Made by a program: the position numbers and the translations under genes
Part shown: piece after piece, positions 63,692 to 64,000 of the stretch
How positions within the stretch are numbered: the stretch's first letter is position 1
Layout of the letters: every line of letters begins with the position of its first letter
The notes under the pieces: model-generated
The model's input: only the letters and a program-made list of their open reading frames with translations
Database searches by the model: none
What the model was told of the DNA's origin: nothing
Assembly: GCA_963855995.1 (NCBI GenBank)
Contig: OY979724.1
Coordinates: forward strand, 14,221,855 to 14,285,854
Source: Muricea muricata
Lineage: Eukaryota > Cnidaria > Anthozoa > Malacalcyonacea > Plexauridae
DNA: 64,000 nt
Direction of reading: 5' to 3'

Positions 63692-64000
63692 ACGGACTAA
63701 GTATTTTCATAAAAGATGGCTTTGGACATTTGAAATGGACCAAGTATTGTTATAAAAGGTGGCTTTGGACAGAATTGGACGTTGTTTTCGCCAACATTAA
63801 CATCCAATTGACTGCCAATTGCCTGTTCACCACCTCTGGCTCGAATTCGAACTATTAGGGGAGGGTAGAAGCGGCCCCCAGACCATGAGTGCTAAAACCC
63901 TGGAATTCTAGATTCGAATCCGACCATCGACAGTATAGAATCACCGTTCGTATTGATATACGTTAGGCTCCACGGAAAAACGTCTGCGCATGCGCGTGAT
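63692..64000. repeat. Array B unit 18 (partial, cut by window end)
   Basis: 309 bp are visible: left arm through GGCTCCACGGAAAAACG near 63,967, then loop A in common orientation. The 32-bp deletion matches unit 16, so units 16-17 appear to be a 2,947-bp dimer that starts to repeat here. Confidence 0.9.

Larger units (their letters stand above)
38393..64000. repeat. Array B: ~1,491-bp palindromic satellite, 17 units plus a partial unit
   Basis: ACGGACTAAG recurs at 38,393, 39,891, 41,382, 42,873, 44,364, 45,855, 47,340, 48,831, 50,322, 51,807, 53,298, 54,788, 56,279, 57,764, 59,255, 60,745, 62,202 and 63,692. Unit lengths are mostly 1,491 or 1,490 bp, with 1,498 (unit 1), 1,485 (units 6, 9, 13) and 1,457 (unit 16). 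Each period contains right arm, loop B, left arm and loop A; the arms are inverted copies of each other. Units look very similar to one another, while the two outer arms within one unit are far less alike. No homology to array A is visible. The arrangement suggests a foldback-type element that became a tandem satellite, which is inference. Confidence 0.97.

Noticed and set aside
1..64000. CRISPR-like repeat pattern
   Set aside because: The whole period is repeated with no unique spacers, and the period is far too long.
38393..64000. Array B as an intact transposon cluster
   Set aside because: No transposase, reverse transcriptase or other enzyme frame is present and no target-site duplications are visible. 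A satellite derived from such an element remains possible but unproven.

Overview
The window is entirely eukaryotic satellite DNA. I see no convincing protein-coding gene, rRNA, tRNA or CRISPR locus. Two unrelated tandem arrays meet at about 38,387-38,392, and both run off the window edges.

Array A (1-38,386) is a 355-bp satellite: 108 complete monomers in one orientation plus a truncated 43-bp monomer. Taking CATGCAT as monomer start, three monomers are 354 bp (13,136; 20,590; 22,364), one is 361 bp (37,983), and the rest are 355 bp. The three 354-bp monomers are one strongly divergent variant that closes higher-order blocks beginning at 1, 13,490 and 22,718. Inside the blocks are nested tandem duplications in whole monomers: 1,420 bp (4-mer), 1,774 bp (5-mer), 2,130 bp (6-mer) and 4,260 bp (12-mer). 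Several duplication joints are chimeric monomers, a direct trace of unequal crossing-over.

Array B (38,393-64,000) is a satellite of about 1,491 bp: 17 units and a partial 18th. Almost the whole unit is inverted repeat: right arm (577 bp), loop B (281 bp, not palindromic), left arm (597 bp), loop A (36 bp), repeated. Every arm is therefore flanked by its inverted copy on both sides. The inner ~171 bp next to loop A are nearly perfect inverted copies; the outer arms are clearly more diverged. Loop A lies in the opposite orientation in units 4, 7, 9 and 13. A 6-bp loop deletion occurs in both orientations, so all four orientation/deletion combinations exist. One paired stem site is A/T in some units and G/C in others. 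This is the most unusual part of the window: a hairpin-type satellite whose loop has flipped.

Organism: a multicellular eukaryote, in heterochromatin (pericentromeric, subtelomeric or a sex chromosome). Monomers of about 355-360 bp are known in insects (Tribolium TCAST, Drosophila 1.688) and grasses (rice TrsA is about 355 bp), so length does not decide. Array B keeps many CpG sites, which mildly favours an invertebrate with little CpG methylation. I do not recognise either satellite and cannot name a species.

No genes work together here. The biology is that of array growth, homogenisation and DNA secondary structure.
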